Of a stretch of DNA of 64,000 nt, positions 41,807 to 50,673 are shown piece after piece. The notes under the pieces were generated by a model. It saw only the letters and a list, made by a program, of their open reading frames with translations. It did no database searches and was not told where the DNA came from. Made by a program: the position numbers and the translations under genes. This DNA comes from JBLXBZ01 sp048265185 (GTDB lineage Bacteria > Pseudomonadota > Alphaproteobacteria > Rhizobiales > Stappiaceae), in assembly GCA_048265185.1 (NCBI GenBank), contig JBLXBZ010000006.1, forward strand, positions 62,001-126,000, read 5' to 3'. Positions within the stretch are counted from its first letter, which is position 1. Each line of letters opens with the position of its first letter.

Positions 41807-43531
41807 ATGCGTGATCAGGGTGAAAAAGCCTTTTTGCAAAGGGTGATCGCTGCGGGCCGCGGCTTGGCTCCAGCCGATCTCGTCGTTAAGAATGTGCGCC
41901 TGTTCAGTGTTGTCGACGGGTCGTTGACGGACTGCGATATTGCAATTGTCGGGGATCGAATTGTTGGAACCCATGCGCGTTATGAGGGGGCGCAGGAGTT
42001 GGACGCTGGCGGGCGCGTCGCCGTTCCGGGGTTCATCGACACGCATTTGCACGTGGAATCCTCGCTGGTGACGCCGCTTGAGTTTGATCGTTGCGTGTTG
42101 CCGCATGGGGTCACAACCGCTATTTGCGATCCGCATGAAATCGCTAATGTTCTTGGCGTTGAAGGGATTCAGTATTTCCTGGACGCGTCTGAGCATACTT
42201 TGATGGATTTGCGGGTGAATCTCTCGTCTTGCGTTCCTGCGACGTCCTTTGAGACTTCAGGGGCGCGCCTTGAGATCGGCGACCTTGCCCCCTTGCGCGC
42301 TCATCAAAGCGTGATCGGCTTGGCGGAGTTTATGAATTTTCCCGGTGTTCTGGCCGGCGACGACAAGGTTCTGGACAAACTTGCAGCCTTTCAGGGCGGA
42401 CATATCGATGGCCACGCCCCCATGCTCTCCGGCATGGATTTGAACGGTTACATCGCGGCGGGAATTCGCACGGAGCATGAGGCGACCACAGCGGAAGAGG
42501 CGCTGGAGAAGCTGGCGAAAGGGATGACGATCCTGATACGCGAAGGCTCCGTGTCGAAGGATCTGGAGGCTTTGGCGCCAATATTGACGCCGGACGCCTC
42601 CGCTTTCGTGGCGCTGTGCACCGACGACCGAAACCCGCTGGACATCGCTGAAGAGGGGCATTTGGACAGTATGATCCGGCGTCTGATCTCCAAGGGCGCT
42701 CGCCCGGTTGACGCGTATCGGGCGGCCAGTTGGTCGGCGGCAGCCGCTTTTGGCTTGAAGGATAGGGGGAAGTTGGCGCCGGGCTTGCGTGCGGACATTG
42801 TTCTTCTGGATGATTTGAAGGAGTGCCGGGTCTGGCGCGCGCTGGCAGGAGGAAAGATAGCGACGCCTGAAGCCTTCGCGGCGCGTGGAGACGTTGCGCC
42901 TGTCGGGCTGGACAGCGTCAAAGCCAAGGCGGTGAAGGCAGATGATTTCATCATTCGCGGCGGGGCTGGCGAACGCTCGGTGATTGGCGTGGTTCCGGGG
43001 CGGATCATCACGGAGCATCTTCGCAAGACGGTCGCATCGGTCGACGGCGAAATTAGCGCCGATGCGGACAATGACCTTGCGAAAGTCGCTGTGGTCGAGC
43101 GTCATGGCGTTAATGGTAATATTGGGCTTGGGCTGGTGTCCGGCTTTGGTTTGAAGCGGGGAGCTATCGCCTCCTCTGTTGGTCATGACAGTCATAACAT
43201 TTGCGTCATTGGCGTTGACGAACGTTCGATGGCGGCGGCCGTGAACCGGCTGATTGAGCTGAAGGGCGGATTTGCGGTGGCCGCTGAGGGACGAATTACG
43301 GCGGAGTTGGCGTTGCCGCTGGCGGGGCTGATGAGCCTTGAAAGTTTTGAAACGGTGCGGGAGCGTTTGGAGGATTTACGCCGCGCGGCCAAGGATTTGG
43401 GGTGCAGCCTGCCGGAGCCGTTCTTGCAGGTCGCCTTTTTGCCTTTGCCCGTTATTCCGCATTTGAAAATGACTGATTTTGGTTTGTTTGACGTAGATCG
43501 ATTTGAATTACTGGGGGAGACGGGGGACTAA
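41807..43531 (+). CDS. ade: Adenine deaminase
   Basis: Converts adenine to hypoxanthine in purine salvage. The 574-residue Ade-type amidohydrolase has the metal motif FIDTHLHVESSLVTP (about 79-93), PHGVTTAICDPHEIANV after it, IDGHAPMLSG in the barrel, and the long C-terminal domain with SHDSHNICVIG that distinguishes this family from adenosine-deaminase-like enzymes (quoted in parts). GGGAGAAA precedes ATG 41807. It stands alone and divergent from the ROK gene. Confidence 0.95.
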   Translation: MRDQGEKAFLQRVIAAGRGLAPADLVVKNVRLFSVVDGSLTDCDIAIVGDRIVGTHARYEGAQELDAGGRVAVPGFIDTHLHVESSLVTPLEFDRCVLPHGVTTAICDPHEIANVLGVEGIQYFLDASEHTLMDLRVNLSSCVPATSFETSGARLEIGDLAPLRAHQSVIGLAEFMNFPGVLAGDDKVLDKLAAFQGGHIDGHAPMLSGMDLNGYIAAGIRTEHEATTAEEALEKLAKGMTILIREGSVSKDLEALAPILTPDASAFVALCTDDRNPLDIAEEGHLDSMIRRLISKGARPVDAYRAASWSAAAAFGLKDRGKLAPGLRADIVLLDDLKECRVWRALAGGKIATPEAFAARGDVAPVGLDSVKAKAVKADDFIIRGGAGERSVIGVVPGRIITEHLRKTVASVDGEISADADNDLAKVAVVERHGVNGNIGLGLVSGFGLKRGAIASSVGHDSHNICVIGVDERSMAAAVNRLIELKGGFAVAAEGRITAELALPLAGLMSLESFETVRERLEDLRRAAKDLGCSLPEPFLQVAFLPLPVIPHLKMTDFGLFDVDRFELLGETGD

Positions 43532-43586
43532 TCCTGTTTTCGCGTAATTGTTAAAAAAATCGAACAGGCGCCGTTACGTCGCGTGT

Positions 43587-43604
43587 TGACCTGCGTGCAG
43601 GTCA
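43587..43604. promoter_or_regulatory. Perfect palindrome upstream of the acyl-CoA ligase
   Basis: TGACCTGC-GT-GCAGGTCA is an 8-bp perfect inverted repeat with a 2-bp centre, 133 bp before the ligase start. TTGACC overlaps its left half and may be a -35 element, so a repressor here would block transcription. The regulator is unknown. Confidence 0.45.
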
Positions 43605-43736
43605 TGCCAGAGTGTGAGAACTACGCCGTTCGGATCGGGGGGAGCTGAAAAGAATACGGCGTGGTCGCTCGGAGAAGGCGATTATTTGATACTCGGGGTT
43701 TACGCCCGATGATTTCAATGAAGTGGGAGGGCTCGA

Positions 43737-45383
43737 ATGGACGACGTAGAGCTATGGAACGCGGCTTTTAAGCCGATGCCGTTGCATCAATATTTTGATG
43801 ACGCCGTACGGTTGTTCGGCGGAAGGCTCGCCGCTGATTTCATGGGGCGCTCCTGGAGTTACGCCGAATATGGGCGGTTGATTGATGAAACCGCCGCCGG
43901 TTTGCAGGCGATCGGCGTAAAGCGAGGCGTTAAGGTTGGGTTATGTTTGCCCAATACGCCCTTTTATACGATTTACTATTTCGCGATTTTGAAGGCGGGG
44001 GGAACGGTCGTTAATTTCAACCCTCTTTATGTGGAGCGTGAACTCTCTTTTCAGGCGCGCGACGCCGGCGTGGAAATTATGGTGACGCTTGATCTGAAGG
44101 TTGTTTACGACAAGGTAGAAGAGATCCGCCGCCAGGGCGCGATTGACGCGATTATTGTTTGCAAAATGGCCGATATTCTTCCCTTCACAAAAAAAATCCT
44201 GTTTCAATTATTTAAGGGGGGAGAGCGGGCGACTATCGCGAAGGACGACGCTCATTTTCTGGACGCGTCTTTGCGCAAGCCGGCGAGTCAATTCGAATCT
44301 GTCGAAATTAATCCAGAGGAAGACGTCGCCGTCTTGCAATATACGGGGGGAACCACGGGCGTTCCGAAAGGCGCGATGCTCACTCATCGCAATCTGTCGG
44401 CCAATATCGAGCAAATGAAAGCCATTTTCAAAGACGCGGACCCCGGCCGAGAGAAAATGCTGTGCGTATTGCCGTTTTTCCACGTGTTCGCCATGACGGT
44501 GGTACAGAATTTATCTGTTGTTCTTGGCGCGCAGATGATTTTACTCCCGCGTTTTGAATTGAAATCCTTGTTGAAGACGATTGCTCGCACAAAGCCGACG
44601 CTATTTCCCGGCGTTCCGACAATTTACACGGCGATCAATAACGCTCCGGAGACGCGCAATTTTGATTTGACCAGCATAAAAATCTGCCTTTCTGGAGGCG
44701 CGCCGCTTCCCGCCGAGGTTAAAACCCGTTTTGAAACTTTGACGCATTGTGTTCTGGTGGAAGGCTATGGCTTGACGGAAACGTCGCCGGTTGCGGCGGT
44801 TAATCCGTTGGATGACCAGAGGCGCGCCGGCTCTATCGGCAAAGCCGCGCCGGGAACGCGGATTGAATTTCGCAGCCTGGAGGCGCCTGAGGAAAACGTT
44901 CCTGAAGGAGAGAAGGGCGAATTGGTGATCGCTGGGCCGCAAGTGATGAAAGGCTATTGGAACCGACCGGATGATACGGCGCGTGCTTTGATCAATGGGG
45001 CTGTGCGAACGGGCGACGTTGGTTATCGCGATGAAGATGGTTATATTTATCTGGTTGATCGCATTAAAGATCTTATTTTATGCTCAGGATATAATGTTTA
45101 CCCCCGAATGATCGAAGAGGCCATATATCAGCATGAATCGGTGGAGGAGGTCATCGTCATCGGCGTCTCTGATCCATACCGGGGGCAAGCGCCGAAGGCT
45201 TTCGTCAAGCTCAAGCCCGGGGCGGAGCTGAGAGAGGAGGAGCTGAAGCGCTTTCTGAAAGGATATTTATCTGTTATCGAACGTCCTCGCGACATTGAGT
45301 TTCGCCAGGAACTGCCAAAGACAATGATCGGGAAATTATCCAAGAAAGAGCTGGTGGAGGAAGAAATAGCGAAAGCGTGCTGA
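43737..45383 (+). CDS. fadD: Long-chain fatty acid--CoA ligase
   Basis: Activates fatty acids to acyl-CoA through an acyl-adenylate. The 548-residue ANL-superfamily enzyme has the ATP-binding loop YTGGTTGVPKGAMLTH (about 204-219), VEGYGLTETSPV, the RTGDVGYRDEDGYIYLVDRIKD hinge (in part) and the late Lys in PKTMIGKLSKKEL. GGGAGG precedes ATG 43737. Chain-length preference cannot be told from sequence; fatty-acid import is supported by the FadL-type porin at 58.6 kb. Confidence 0.9.
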   Translation: MDDVELWNAAFKPMPLHQYFDDAVRLFGGRLAADFMGRSWSYAEYGRLIDETAAGLQAIGVKRGVKVGLCLPNTPFYTIYYFAILKAGGTVVNFNPLYVERELSFQARDAGVEIMVTLDLKVVYDKVEEIRRQGAIDAIIVCKMADILPFTKKILFQLFKGGERATIAKDDAHFLDASLRKPASQFESVEINPEEDVAVLQYTGGTTGVPKGAMLTHRNLSANIEQMKAIFKDADPGREKMLCVLPFFHVFAMTVVQNLSVVLGAQMILLPRFELKSLLKTIARTKPTLFPGVPTIYTAINNAPETRNFDLTSIKICLSGGAPLPAEVKTRFETLTHCVLVEGYGLTETSPVAAVNPLDDQRRAGSIGKAAPGTRIEFRSLEAPEENVPEGEKGELVIAGPQVMKGYWNRPDDTARALINGAVRTGDVGYRDEDGYIYLVDRIKDLILCSGYNVYPRMIEEAIYQHESVEEVIVIGVSDPYRGQAPKAFVKLKPGAELREEELKRFLKGYLSVIERPRDIEFRQELPKTMIGKLSKKELVEEEIAKAC

Positions 45384-45581
45384 CGGAGAAAAAGGGGAGC
45401 GAGCTTGATGAAAACGCGTCGCGACGTTTTCAGTCTTTGGCGGATTGTAAGTTGGCGGATCGTAAATTCGCCTCTACGGCGAGTTTCCACCTCCCCCGCG
45501 TTTGCGTAAGCTGTTCGCCTGTCCTGTTGTGCGGCGTGGTCACGCCTAATCGAATGCTCACATATAAATAAGGCGATGTTG

Positions 45582-47891
45582 ATGAACCAGATTGCGACCC
45601 CGAAGTTTGGCGTAGGCGCTCCGACCCGTCGTAAGGAGGATGTGGCTTTCGTCACCGGCCATGGCCGCTACGCCGAAGATATTCAAACGCCCGGCGCGTT
45701 GAACGCTTTTGTGTTGCGCTCGCCTGTTGCAAGCGCGCGCTTTGAGCTTGGCGATCTCTCGCCTGCGCGCGCGGCGCCGGGCGTGGCGCTTGTGATGAGC
45801 GCGGCGGATCTTGAGGGCGTGAACGCCATGCCGACGAAAGCCGTCATGAAACAGCGCGACGGGACGCTGCATGACGTGCCGCCGCGTCCGATCCTGTGCG
45901 TGGATGAAGTGCGTCATGTGGGGGACGCCCTTGTTTTCATTGTGGCTGACACGCTTGAAAACGCCAAATCGGCGGCGGAGTTAATTGAAATTGATTTTGA
46001 CGCCCGTGACGTGGTTGTGGACATTGAGGAGGCGCTTGCGCCTGACGCGGCGCTGGTCTGGCCGGAGAAGGGGAGCAACAAGGCTTTTGTTCTGGGGCAT
46101 GGCGACAAGGGAGGCTGCGAAGCGGCTTTCGCCAAGGCTAAACACGTGTCGCGCATTAAAGTCGTCAACAATCGTCTCGTCGCCAACTACATGGAGACGC
46201 GTAGCTGCATTGGCGAATATGACGCGGAGACGCAGCGTTACACCCTGACGACGGGAACTCAGGGAGGGCACGGCGTTCGCGACGTCATCGCCGAAGATAT
46301 TTTGAAGATCGACCCGTCTAGATTGCGCGTGGTGACGCCGGACGTGGGCGGCGGCTTTGGCACGAAAATTTTCGTCTATCGGGAATATCCCTTGTGTCTG
46401 TTGGCGGCTGAGCGCCTTGGTCGTCCCGTGCGCTGGGTGGGAGATCGTTCAGATCACTTCGTCACTGATTCTCATGGGCGCGATAATGTCTCCACCGCTG
46501 AGTTGGCTATGGATGAGAATGGAAAATTTCTAGCTCTCAAGATTGACCTTCTCGCCAATATGGGCGCCTATCTGCACCAGTTCGGTCCTTTCATTCCCTT
46601 TGTCGGCGCCTCCATGTCCACGGGGCTGTATGACATTCCGGCGATCGACGTGGAAGTGATGGGCGTTTTCACTCATACGGTTCCGCTGGACGCTTACCGT
46701 GGTGCGGGGCGCCCGGAAGCGGCTTATCTGATTGAGCGTTTGGTTGATAAGGCGGCGCGTGACATGGGGCTGACGCCAGATGAAATTCGCCGCCGTAACT
46801 TCATCTCTCCTGAAAATCTGCCTTATACGACGGCCACCGGCCGTATGTATGACACGGGTGAGTTCACCGGGCATATGGAGCGGGCCATGGTGGCTGCGGA
46901 TTGGGATGGTTTTGAAGCGCGTGCGAAAATAAGCGCTGACGCCGGGAAATTCCGGGGCGTCGGCATGTGCAGCTACATCGAGGCCTGCGCTTTTCCTGGC
47001 TCCGAGCAAGCGCAGGTCGAGCTGACTAAGGAGGGCGGCGTCACTCTTTTCATTGGCACGCAGACAAATGGACAAGGTCACGCCACCGCCTATAGTCAGG
47101 TTCTTGCGCAGCAGATGGGGCTTGATATCAATCGGATCGAAGTTGTTCAGGGCGACACGGACCGGGTGGAAAAGGGTGGGGGAACCGGTGGTTCCCGCTC
47201 CATTCCTTTGGGGATGCCCTCCATGATGGGGGCTACGCGCAAACTGATTCATATGATCAAGCAGAAAGCGGCGGATCAGCTGGAGGTCGGCGCGGAAGAC
47301 CTAGAGCTGGTGGACGGCGACGTGCGCGTTGTGGGAACGGACAGCAAAATTTCACTGTCCGAGATTGCGACGAATTCGCCGGAGCCCTTGAGCGCGAAAG
47401 ACGAAGTCGTTCAGGATGAAGCTACATATCCTAACGGCACGCATATTTGCGAGCTGGAGGTTGATCCAGAGACCGGCGAAACCACGATTTTGAATTATGT
47501 CATTGTGGACGACTATGGCGTGAGCGTGAACCCGCTTCTTTTGGAGGGGCAGGTGCACGGAGGCACGGCGCAGGCCATTGGCCAGGCCTTGATGGAGCGC
47601 ACGGTGTATGACGAGAGCGGGCAGTTGCTCACGGCCTCTTTCCTTGATTATCAGATGCCGCGCGCTGCCGATATTCCCGCCTTTCGCTTTGAGACGCGAA
47701 ACGTGCCCTCCACAACCAACGCCATGGGAATTAAAGGCGCTGGCGAGGCTGGTACGATTGGTGGTTGCGCCGCGGTCATGAACGCCATGTGCGACGCCTT
47801 GCATCGAGGCGCCGGGGTCGAGCACATCGACATGCCGGCGACGCCTTTTCGGGTGTGGAGCGCTATTCAGGAGGTCCGCAATCTTGGGTGA
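45582..47891 (+). CDS. Xanthine dehydrogenase-family molybdopterin-binding large subunit (form II CoxL-like)
   Basis: About 769 residues of the molybdenum hydroxylase large subunit: GHGRYAEDI at the N-terminus, GGGFGTK for cofactor binding, the active-site loop AYRGAGRPEA, and the catalytic glutamate of GAGEAGTIGG near the C-terminus. AYRGAGR is the form II signature; true CO dehydrogenase (form I) has AYxCSFR, so CO oxidation is not supported and an aldehyde or heterocycle substrate is likelier. The iron-sulfur and FAD subunits that normally complete the enzyme are not adjacent. AAGG eight bases before 45582 favours that ATG over 45576. Confidence 0.88.
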   Translation: MNQIATPKFGVGAPTRRKEDVAFVTGHGRYAEDIQTPGALNAFVLRSPVASARFELGDLSPARAAPGVALVMSAADLEGVNAMPTKAVMKQRDGTLHDVPPRPILCVDEVRHVGDALVFIVADTLENAKSAAELIEIDFDARDVVVDIEEALAPDAALVWPEKGSNKAFVLGHGDKGGCEAAFAKAKHVSRIKVVNNRLVANYMETRSCIGEYDAETQRYTLTTGTQGGHGVRDVIAEDILKIDPSRLRVVTPDVGGGFGTKIFVYREYPLCLLAAERLGRPVRWVGDRSDHFVTDSHGRDNVSTAELAMDENGKFLALKIDLLANMGAYLHQFGPFIPFVGASMSTGLYDIPAIDVEVMGVFTHTVPLDAYRGAGRPEAAYLIERLVDKAARDMGLTPDEIRRRNFISPENLPYTTATGRMYDTGEFTGHMERAMVAADWDGFEARAKISADAGKFRGVGMCSYIEACAFPGSEQAQVELTKEGGVTLFIGTQTNGQGHATAYSQVLAQQMGLDINRIEVVQGDTDRVEKGGGTGGSRSIPLGMPSMMGATRKLIHMIKQKAADQLEVGAEDLELVDGDVRVVGTDSKISLSEIATNSPEPLSAKDEVVQDEATYPNGTHICELEVDPETGETTILNYVIVDDYGVSVNPLLLEGQVHGGTAQAIGQALMERTVYDESGQLLTASFLDYQMPRAADIPAFRFETRNVPSTTNAMGIKGAGEAGTIGGCAAVMNAMCDALHRGAGVEHIDMPATPFRVWSAIQEVRNLG

Positions 47892-48217
47892 GGCTTTGCA
47901 GGCGCGCATACGGTCGTGTTGACGAGCCGTTACGGTTGAGCCGTATTTATGGCTGCGTTTGACGTTGGGCTCTCGCTTGAAATCGGCGGGGGCCTTTTCT
48001 TTTGCGCAAGGTTTGGTGTTTCTTTACGCTAAGGCCAAGGTAATTTGCTTTGGTGGCTTTTGTTTTGGGAGAAAGCTGTTAGGCTTGAAATTTCCGACCC
48101 TGAAATTTCCAGATAGTTGTATTTCTTTCAAACATGGGGCGATGACCGCTGCTGGCGCGGCGGGGAGCTGGATTGCGTTCCGCTTCCGAAATTTCGAACT
48201 TTGAAAAGGCTTGCCAA

Positions 48218-49198
48218 ATGCCCAGGGCTTCCGAACCAGACGCCTCCGCCTCCACCTCCGACGCCGTTGACCTGAACCGCAATCGTCCGGTTATCGGGAT
48301 CGCTCTCAAGGTGCTCGCGGCGCTTGTGTTCACGGGTATGGTCGCTCTGGTGAAAATAAGCAGTGAAACCGTCCCCACAGGGGAGATTGTCTTTGCGCGT
48401 TCCTTTTTCGGCATTATTCCAGTGTTGATGATGGTGGCTTTTCGCGGTGAATTGCGTACGGTCTGCCACACGCAGCGTTTGGGCGCGCATATTCTGCGCG
48501 GCATGATCGGCGTGACGGCCATGGGGTTGTGGTTTCTCGCCTTGGCGCGCCTGCCCATTCCTGACGCAACCGCAATTAGCTTCGCCGCTCCGTTGATGAC
48601 GGTGGTGCTCGCCGCAGTAGCTCTGGGCGAGACGGTTCGAATTTACAGATGGTCGGCGGTCGCCGCCGGTTTTATCGGCATTCTCGTCATTCTTTCTCCT
48701 CACATTGGACAAAATGACTTTACTGGCGACACGACGGTGGGGGCGATGCTGGCTTTCGGCTCCGCCTGTTTCATGGCGTTTGCGGTGATCACCGTGCGCA
48801 CGTTGACCAAAACCGAACGCACGTCGACAATCGTCGTGTGGTTTTCCCTCACTACGTGCTTTTTCTCGCTGCTTAGTCTGCCTTTTGGGTGGGTGATTCC
48901 GGATCTGGAAGGGTTTTTGATCCTAGTGATGATCGGCCTGTTGGGAGGCGTGGGACAGATCCTGCAAACGCAGAGCTACCGCTTTGCGGACGCCTCGACC
49001 ATCGCGCCATTTGAATATACGACAATGATTTGGGCGATTATTGTTGGCTGGTTTCTGTTTGAGGACGTGCCGGCGGTGGAAGTCTTGATCGGCTCGGCGG
49101 TGGTGGTGGCGGCTGGTTTGTTTGTGATCTATCGGGAGCACAAACTGGGCCTTGACCGTAGCAAGACGCGCCGGGCCTCGACGCCCTCCAGAGTTTAG
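48218..49198 (+). CDS. EamA/DMT-family membrane transporter
   Basis: About 326 residues with ten predicted hydrophobic segments in two EamA repeats (about 25-160 and 170-300). Family-like stretches include FARSFFGIIPVLMMVAFRGEL and RLPIPDATAISFAAPL in the first repeat and ASTIAPFEYTTMIWAIIVGW in the second. Such carriers export or import small metabolites; the substrate is not deducible. AAAGG precedes ATG 48218; the frame extends to a TTG at 48173. Convergent with the small Lrp-like gene. Confidence 0.87.
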   Translation: MPRASEPDASASTSDAVDLNRNRPVIGIALKVLAALVFTGMVALVKISSETVPTGEIVFARSFFGIIPVLMMVAFRGELRTVCHTQRLGAHILRGMIGVTAMGLWFLALARLPIPDATAISFAAPLMTVVLAAVALGETVRIYRWSAVAAGFIGILVILSPHIGQNDFTGDTTVGAMLAFGSACFMAFAVITVRTLTKTERTSTIVVWFSLTTCFFSLLSLPFGWVIPDLEGFLILVMIGLLGGVGQILQTQSYRFADASTIAPFEYTTMIWAIIVGWFLFEDVPAVEVLIGSAVVVAAGLFVIYREHKLGLDRSKTRRASTPSRV

Positions 49199-49262
49199 AA
49201 GAGATCGAGAAGCTTGGGCGGCGTAGGGGCGGATAACTCCGATACGCCCACGCCGTCCCGAA

Positions 49263-49514
49263 TTATCCGAAAGCTTTGAAGGTGATGATAGTTTTCGTAT
49301 CGAGAATGCCTTCAAACGGATGAACCTTTTCATTCACGAAGTGGCCGATATCGGCGGTGTCGTCGACATAGACCTTGATCATGAGGTCGTAGTCGCCTGC
49401 GGTGGAATAGATTTCTGAGGCGATTTCAGCGTCTGCGATTGCATTGGCGACCTGATAGGCTTTGCCAAGATGGCATTTGATCATCACGAAAAAAGGTTTC
49501 ACGTCATTCTCCAT
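49263..49514 (-). CDS. Stand-alone Lrp/AsnC ligand-binding (RAM) domain protein
   Basis: An 83-residue protein that is only the RAM sensor half of an Lrp/AsnC regulator: MIKCHLGKAYQVANAIAD, then EIYSTAGDYDLMIKVYVDD and HPFEGILDTKTIITFKAF. It has no DNA-binding domain. Such single-domain proteins assemble into rings and may bind amino acids or pair with full Lrp proteins. ATG 49514 with AGGA upstream is preferred; a longer frame to 49556 would translate a 14-bp repeat array. That array overlaps its start. Confidence 0.85.
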   Translation of the reverse strand: MENDVKPFFVMIKCHLGKAYQVANAIADAEIASEIYSTAGDYDLMIKVYVDDTADIGHFVNEKVHPFEGILDTKTIITFKAFG

Positions 49515-49568
49515 ATAAGCGGTCCTATATGACCGGTCCCACATAACCAGCCCCACATAACCGGTCTG
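49513..49568. repeat. Four tandem copies of a 14-bp repeat
   Basis: Units ATATAAGCGGTCCT, ATATGACCGGTCCC, ACATAACCAGCCCC and ACATAACCGGTCTG follow each other without gaps. Consensus on the plus strand is ACATAACCGGTCCC with palindromic core ACCGGT. The array spans the start codon and presumed promoter side of the RAM-domain gene, as a cluster of regulator sites would. Confidence 0.75.
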
Positions 49569-49686
49569 ATGCGCCCGCTTTGGGCAGGTTCACGGCGGTG
49601 ACGTGAAAGCGGGGTTTTTGTAAGGCGTCGCGTCAAGGGGGAGCGCTTGCAACAAGCCTTGCTTGCTATCTTCCCTCTTCATTGTT

Positions 49687-49734
49687 AAGCCGATAATGAT
49701 TGCAAATCATAGGCTTTTTGATATGGGAAAGCCT
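49687..49734 (+). promoter_or_regulatory. Competing hairpins (or Fur-like dyad) upstream of thiM
   Basis: AAGCC (49687-49691) can pair with GGCTT (49712-49716), closing an inner dyad ATGATT-GCA-AATCAT and ending in TTTTT like a terminator. Alternatively AGGCTTT (49711-49717) pairs perfectly with AAAGCCT (49728-49734). The two folds exclude each other. The inner dyad also resembles alphaproteobacterial Fur/Mur boxes. No THI-box (TPP riboswitch) consensus is visible in this leader. Confidence 0.4.
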
Positions 49735-49848
49735 TACGACATATACTTATATGAAAACAGCATGCTGAACTCAATAGGTTGAAATTTCAGTCGGCTGAAT
49801 ATTGAAAAACGCCGTAGTCCCAATAGCCTATAGCCCAAAGAGGATCAT

Positions 49849-50673
49849 GTGGTCGATCAAGTGAGCGCGCCGAGGCGGCATGGAGAGGAAACCGCGCTGG
49901 ATTTGGAGCATGTCGCAGGCATGCTGGAGCGCTTGCGCGCGCGTCGTCCGCGGGTTCACTGCATCACTAATAACGTCGCCCAGAATTTCACCGCCAACGT
50001 GCTTTTGGCTCTTGGCGCGACGCCGTCCATGACGATCGCCTATCAGGAGATAGGCGCATTCGCCGCCAGCGCGGAGGCGATGTTGATTAACCTTGGAACT
50101 TTTGACGACGAACGGCGCAAGGCGATTGAGCTGGTGTTGGGAGATCGGGATATTGGCCGTAAGGCGTTCGTGCTGGACCCTGTTTTCGTGGAGCGTTCGC
50201 CGGTTCGTCTTGCGTTGGCGCGGGAGGTTCTGGCGCATGGCCCGGCGATTGTTCGTGCGAACGCCGGCGAGCTGGCGGCCTTGGCCGGCGATGTGGAGCC
50301 GCAGGATTTCGCGCTCGACAACAAGACATGTCTGGCGCTCACTGGGGCTGTTGATTTGGTGACTTGCGGGCGTCGGTTCGCCTCTGTGGCCTTGGGCCAT
50401 CCGTTGATGGACCGCGTCACCGCCATGGGTTGTGCCGGCTCCGCCGTGGCGGCTGCGTTTTTAGCTGTGGAGGAAGATCCCTTTTATGCGGCGACGGCGG
50501 CCTTGACGGTCATGGGAGCGGCGGGAACGCTTGCTGGCCGTGAATGCGCCGGGCCCGGCGCATTCACGATGAATTTCTTCGATTTCCTTTATAATATGAA
50601 TCGCCAAGCCCTTGGCGAGGCTGCGGCGATTGAAACTCTTGCGGATTTGAAACCGACGAAGGAAGCGTTATGA
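49849..50673 (+). CDS. thiM: Hydroxyethylthiazole kinase
   Basis: Phosphorylates the thiazole moiety for thiamine salvage. The 274-residue protein has the family core VHCITNNVAQNFTANVLLALGA (in part, about 36-57), PSMTIAYQEIGAFA, the VLDPVFVERSP strand (typically VLDPVGxG), RANAGELAALAG, and an ATP-site MGCAGSAVAAAFLA loop. GTG 49849 follows GAGG by six bases. It overlaps thiD by four bases and so is translationally coupled. Confidence 0.92.
   Translation: MVDQVSAPRRHGEETALDLEHVAGMLERLRARRPRVHCITNNVAQNFTANVLLALGATPSMTIAYQEIGAFAASAEAMLINLGTFDDERRKAIELVLGDRDIGRKAFVLDPVFVERSPVRLALAREVLAHGPAIVRANAGELAALAGDVEPQDFALDNKTCLALTGAVDLVTCGRRFASVALGHPLMDRVTAMGCAGSAVAAAFLAVEEDPFYAATAALTVMGAAGTLAGRECAGPGAFTMNFFDFLYNMNRQALGEAAAIETLADLKPTKEAL

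Noticed and set aside
42257..43195. 312-codon minus-strand frame inside ade
   Set aside because: Antisense to a full-length adenine deaminase with all motifs; no independent support.
46530..47252. 240-codon minus-strand frame inside the CoxL-like gene
   Set aside because: Antisense shadow of a complete molybdenum hydroxylase subunit.
45582..47891. Carbon monoxide dehydrogenase (CoxL form I)
   Set aside because: The active-site loop is AYRGAGR, not the AYxCSFR of true CO dehydrogenase, and no coxM or coxS is adjacent.
49569..49848. TPP riboswitch upstream of thiM
   Set aside because: I looked for the THI-box signature (CTGAGA and ACCTGA elements) and did not find it; only unrelated hairpins are visible.
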